From Euglena gracilis (Eukaryota; Euglenida; Euglenophyceae; Euglenales): a DNA stretch of 64,000 nucleotides. Location of the stretch: positions 25,580,354-25,644,353 of the forward strand of contig CP154955.1 of the NCBI GenBank assembly GCA_039621445.1, in the 5' to 3' direction. The translations under genes were made by a program, and so were the position numbers. How positions within the stretch are numbered: the first letter of the stretch is position 1; the number at the start of each line of letters is the position of its first letter. Under the pieces are notes generated by a model. It saw only the letters and a program-made list of their open reading frames with translations, searched no databases and was not told the DNA's origin. Shown in pieces: positions 61,801-64,000 of the stretch.

Positions 61801-63214
61801 TCACTACCCCCCCGGGGGGGGGGGGGGGGGGCCACTCAGAAAAACGGCCACTTTCCAGTCACTTTAGGCCATTTTAGGCCCAAAAAAATTTTCCGGCACC
61901 TTCGGCGCCGGGGTCACTCAAGCCACTTTTGCCCACTCCTGGCCGACCCCCCCGGGGGGGGGGGGGGGTCCCGGCCCAAAACCCGTCAGTCACTCTGAAA
62001 AAACCAGTCACCCACCCCCGTGGGGGGGGGGGGGGGTTGGTCAGTGCTTAAGCAATTGTCTGGTCCGGCCCGCCTCCACCCTGGCAGCCGGCCGGGGCTG
62101 CTCCACCGGGGGCCTCCCTGGGCCCGGCTGCCGAGCAGGCGGTTCGTCAGAGAAACAATTTGGGGAGAATCCCTGCCTACCAAAAAAGGATGGGGGGGCT
62201 TTCCCCCCAAAAGGTTCGTGTGGCCAGAGGTGGTATTGGCTTGCGTCACGATTCTTTCCCCTCTCCCGGCCTGACTCCAAAGCCCCGTCCCCCACGGGCA
62301 AGATCGGCTGCTTTGGCGGGGGACTTGGAAAAAAAAAACTGGTGGGCTCGTCAAAAAAACGTTGGGAAATATTTGGGGTCCTCGGGCAAACTTCCCGGAA
62401 AAAAAATTCGGACGGTGTGGGCGGGTGTGGGTGTGGCCAATTTTCAAACCCCCCCCCCTGCAGTGGGGTTGCCAGCATTTTCCATTTCAGCTGCCTTTTT
62501 TCAGGGACCCCGCGTTTCCCCCACAGTTTCTGGGACACAACCTTCATCCGTGCCACATCGCTGGGGGGGGGGGGGGGCAGGGGGCACCAAGGTGGGGCAC
62601 CAATTATCCCGAAATGGTTCGACAGCGGCCAAATATGGGGCAAAGCCCCTTGCTTTTAGGCCTGTCCATCCCTCCCCCCATACAATTTTTTACCGACCCC
62701 CCCCCCCGGGGGGTCACTCCACTTTTAAAAAAAAACCAGTCAGTCACATTTTTTTCAGGAAGCCAGTCAGTCACTCCCCCCCCGGGGGGGGGGGGGGGGT
62801 CGGCCACTCTGGAATCCAAAGGAAATTTGACCCAAACCATGAAAAAAAAGGCCAAAAAATTTTCCGGCGCCTTTGGCGCCAGGTCACTTTTGTGGTTTTT
62901 TTGCCAACCCCCCCGGGGGGGGGGGGGTCCGGGCCAAAAACCAGTCAGTCACTCTGAAAAACCAGTCACCCCCCACGGGGGGGGGGACAGTGACTAAGTG
63001 ATTGTATGCTCCCCCCGCCGTCAACTTATCCAGGTGCTTCCCATTTTCCCCAATGCTATTTTCCCATCTGCAAAAGATCGGGGGTGATAGAGGCCGGGGC
63101 ACACCTCGCCCTGCAGCAACTTGATGGCGTGGTGAGGGCCACCGTGGGCACTGAGCAGCAGTTGGATGCCAAGGCCAGGCTTGGGGACCAGCCAGTTTGT
63201 TGCTCGGCCGGCGC
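47828..63214 (-). CDS. Large leucine-rich-repeat-like protein of unknown function, 5' end beyond the supported part
   Basis: Not recognised. Supported exons on the minus strand: 63214-63105; 62127-62066 plus 61697-61609; 61444-61334; about 60171-60070; 59099-58890; 58291-58194 plus 57989-57833; 57416-57319 plus 57112-56956; 56533-56270; from 54843; about 54460-54348 plus 54039-53990; 52914-52766; 52393-52344 plus 51846-51707 plus 51389-51383; 51218-51084; 49771-49651; 49009-48945; 48892-48793; 48303-48210; 47948-47828 (TAA). The repeated unit is roughly PGLTHLLSADGxPxPHLxLLLPG, about 33-40 residues, also seen as PGIHALLAADPSPRPHVQLL and PGLGIQLLLSAHGGPHHAI. Repeat exons are mostly phase 1-1, which permits exon duplication. 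The C-terminus is very basic (KTKKQKKKEKEKALRG). From 51218 to the stop all joins keep phase. Joins near 60.1-59.6 and 54.8-52.4 kb are unresolved. Confidence 0.6.
49652..51083 (-). other. Intron sequence and elements of the large gene
   Basis: Exon 49771-49651 lies here (included in the large CDS). The rest is AT-rich (50150-50470) or a decayed copy of the CATACAAT-family interior (50700-50960: AAAACCAGTCACTCAC, GGAATCCAAAAGAAATTTGG). No other exon is supported. Confidence 0.5.
51395..51703. mobile_element. Inverted-repeat element, CATACAAT family, copy 1
   Basis: 309 bp, begins CATACAATTTGTTTACCG and ends CTAAGTGATTGTATG. Perfect 8-bp duplication GACTGGCC. It shares an interior (ACTCC-ACTTTTCAAAAACC, CAGTCAGTCAC) with copies at 61703 and 62679. 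It splits the 52393-51383 exon in frame; the predicted intron is 51390-51706. Confidence 0.88.
51852..52340. mobile_element. Inverted-repeat element, CATGCATTTGCTTAAGG family
   Basis: 489 bp, ends CATGCATTTGCTTAAGG and CCCTTAAGCAAATGCCTG, perfect duplications ACTTAGAC. Internal hairpin CCGGCGCTGCGCCGG. It splits the same exon as the element at 51395; the predicted intron is 51847-52343. A partial relative, CAGGCATTTGCTTAAGGG, starts at about 19591. Confidence 0.88.
53682..53780. repeat. (AACCCC)n interstitial repeat
   Basis: About 13 AACCCC units, then CCCTGA and CCCTAA variants, inside the large gene's intron region. The frames PNPNPN and GLGLGL are artefacts. Confidence 0.95.
54045..54344. 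mobile_element. Inverted-repeat element, CAGGGTATTAAGTGA family
   Basis: 300 bp, ends CAGGGTATTAAGTGA and TCACTTAATCCGCTG, duplications GGTGGGGG and GGCGGGGG (7 of 8). It interrupts the repeat motif of the large gene; removing 54040-54347 gives LLSADGRPLPHLHLLVPG. No GT or AG lies near its ends. A fragment of the same family starts at about 30532. Confidence 0.85.
54490..54645. repeat. Dispersed repeat around TTGCACTGAGGCTTCTTG
   Basis: Copies at 44930-45010, about 50960-51010, 54490-54645 and 60640-60800 share GGCTTCTTGTCTGTTTATGG, GGCGCTAACTTCGCTTCTGG and GAGTGGCCAGGGACCCCT. On the minus strand three of them lie just upstream of coding exons. Ends and duplications could not be fixed. Confidence 0.7.
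56863..56956. repeat. (CA)n microsatellite at a 5' splice site
   Basis: On the coding (minus) strand the exon ends CAAGCCG and the intron starts directly with the (GT)n tract. Confidence 0.95.
57113..57318 (-). other. Nonconventional intron, unit 1 (206 bp)
   Basis: On the minus strand the exon reads ...GAGTTCCAA, then GCC CAG GATGTG ... ATCCTG TCTGA, then GACCATGCC. Neither end is GT or AG. Removing NNN-CAG...CTG-NNNNN gives AEFQDHASLRYLV in frame, matching the intronless paralogue. The inverted ends are CAGGATGTG and CAGGATTGATGTG. Confidence 0.8.
57664..57832. repeat. (CACACG)n/(CA)n microsatellite at a 5' splice site
   Basis: Second copy of the donor-adjacent microsatellite, interrupted by CG variants. 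The intron starts CAAG|GTGTGTGTTCGC. Confidence 0.95.
57990..58193 (-). other. Nonconventional intron, unit 2 (204 bp)
   Basis: Duplicate of the unit 1 intron, with the same ends and the same excision rule. Flanking 8-mers are TCCAAGCC and TCTGAGAC, a decayed target duplication (5 of 8 match). Confidence 0.8.
58535..58889. repeat. Expanded (CACACG)n/(CA)n array at a 5' splice site
   Basis: About 330 bases of CACACG and CA units with two copies of a CACGTCCACGCACACGTCCA block. It starts at the donor of the third repeat exon. Confidence 0.95.
60310..60890. repeat. CCCCATTTATACCGACCCCC-type repeats
   Basis: The phrase ATTTATACCGACC or ATTTACACCGACC recurs at about 60316, 60360, 60389, 60836 and 60862, enclosing one copy of the TTGCACTGAGGCTTCTTG repeat. 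Probably the terminal parts of an unclassified element in an intron. Confidence 0.5.
61703..62062. mobile_element. Inverted-repeat element, CATACAAT family, copy 2
   Basis: 360 bp, ends CATACAATTGCTTACCG and CTTAAGCAATTGTCTG, perfect duplications GTCCGGCC. It interrupts an exon; removing 61698-62065 gives VEAGRTPVVGLLPNLLREG with no stop. Confidence 0.88.
62679..63008. mobile_element. Inverted-repeat element, CATACAAT family, copy 3
   Basis: 330 bp, ends CATACAATT and AAGTGATTGTATG, same interior as copies 1 and 2. The flanking C-rich 8-mers CCTCCCCC and CTCCCCCC are only approximately duplicated. The frame is also open across it (HLDKLTAGG to GMDRPKS), but that exon is weakly supported. Confidence 0.75.
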
Positions 63215-64000
63215 CTGCGTTGGGGGGGGGGGGGGACGATGGCTCCAGTCATGGGGGGGGGGGGGGCCAGATTGATCGCTGACGCTCAGCCAGTATGAAA
63301 AGGTCGGGAGGACAAGAAAAATCAGCACGGAATGGTAGGTTTGTAAACCCGGAGACTTTTAATTGATGGGGGGGTCACATATGAGTAGAAAAAGCCGAAA
63401 CTACACATAGCTTCCAAATACAAATTTCAGCAGTCGTTATGCTCAAATTTCATCGATTTTCAGTGAAATTTTTTAGACAAAAAAAACGTCCAAATGCATA
63501 GCTAAAACTGCCACAAAATAGAAAAATTTCAGGGGTCTTCCCATCAGGAGTTTTTTAAAGACCGAACCAAGGAGTCCGTCCCACCGGTCGGCTGGCAAAG
63601 CCTGTGCCCCCCCCCCCCCCCCCCGCCCCCCCCGGAGCCGGCTGACAGCTGGACCCAGTTGACATCTGAAAACACGCAAAAAAGGTCCAAAGACAGCCGG
63701 GTTGGGATTTTTCAGCCAAAATTTGGAGGCGAAAACAAAAAAACCTCAAAAATTATCATGCAAATTGTTTTCTAATTTTTGCCCTCTCTTCAAATTTATT
63801 GGCATTTTGCGCGAAAGTTTTTTCGGCCCAGCTTTGCCGAACTGGCCACCCCACCGGGGGGGGGGGGGGGGGGGGCGCCAGGCTGGGAGCTGCTGAGTGG
63901 AAAACGGGCGTTGGCTGGAGGAACCCCCGGGGTGGCAGGATTCCCTCCAGCTTAACAAAACCCCCGCTTCCCATTCCATAAACCCCACCGCCCACTTATA
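63215..64000. other. No supported gene
   Basis: AT-rich sequence with a G/C tract at 63855 and a GGCTGGAGGAACCCCC / CCTCCAGCTTAA repeat end near 63955, also seen at about 10195 and 19200. The 5' part of the large gene may continue here or beyond the window. Confidence 0.4.

Overview
This window is nuclear DNA from a eukaryote. My best guess is a euglenid, at moderate confidence. Four reasons support that. (1) All four recognisable genes lie on the minus strand, head to tail. (2) At least three of them have an AG acceptor 12-47 bases upstream of the likely start codon with no matching upstream exon, as expected for spliced-leader trans-splicing. (3) Ordinary GT-AG and some GC-AG introns are mixed with introns that have no usable GT-AG ends. 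(4) Those odd introns have CAG near the 5' end and CTG near the 3' end, the hallmark reported for euglenid 'nonconventional' introns. No rRNA, tRNA, CRISPR array or bacterial-type operon was seen.

Layout, on + coordinates (all genes run right to left). Bases 1-9735 hold no gene, only repeats and inverted-repeat elements. 9736-23548 is an 18-exon Numb-associated-kinase family protein kinase (AAK1/Ark/Prk type), 639 residues, complete and phase-consistent at every junction. 23728-34849 is a TPR plus J-domain co-chaperone resembling DNAJC7, about 406 residues, also phase-consistent. 34900-37984 is repeats plus one orphan exon. 37985-46642 is a basic, acidic-patch-containing protein of unknown function. 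47828 to at least 63214 is a large protein of unknown function with leucine-rich repeats; its exons are mostly phase 1-1, and an 875-bp genomic unit inside it is duplicated. Exons are GC-rich. Introns are full of G/C homopolymers, CA/GT microsatellites and dispersed repeats.

The main discovery is a set of short (about 200-800 bp; one 1.5 kb) inverted-repeat elements in many sequence families. They have termini of the form CAG...CTG (or CAT...CTG/ATG) and perfect or near-perfect 8-bp target-site duplications, as hAT-type DNA transposons do. Many share an internal GC hairpin around CCGGCGC-loop-GCGCCGG. Several sit inside open reading frames, and precise removal of element plus one duplication restores the frame exactly. 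If the intron is defined as 3 nt + CAG...CTG + 5 nt, then 3+5 equals the 8-bp duplication, so element insertion and the nonconventional-intron rule are the same thing. The cleanest case is in the large gene: two near-identical exon copies carry a 204-206 bp intron of this kind, a third paralogous copy lacks it, and excision by the rule turns the interrupted copies into AEFQDHASLRYLVPEE against the uninterrupted AEFRDHASLRYLVPEE. One exon carries an element nested in another element, a twintron-like arrangement.
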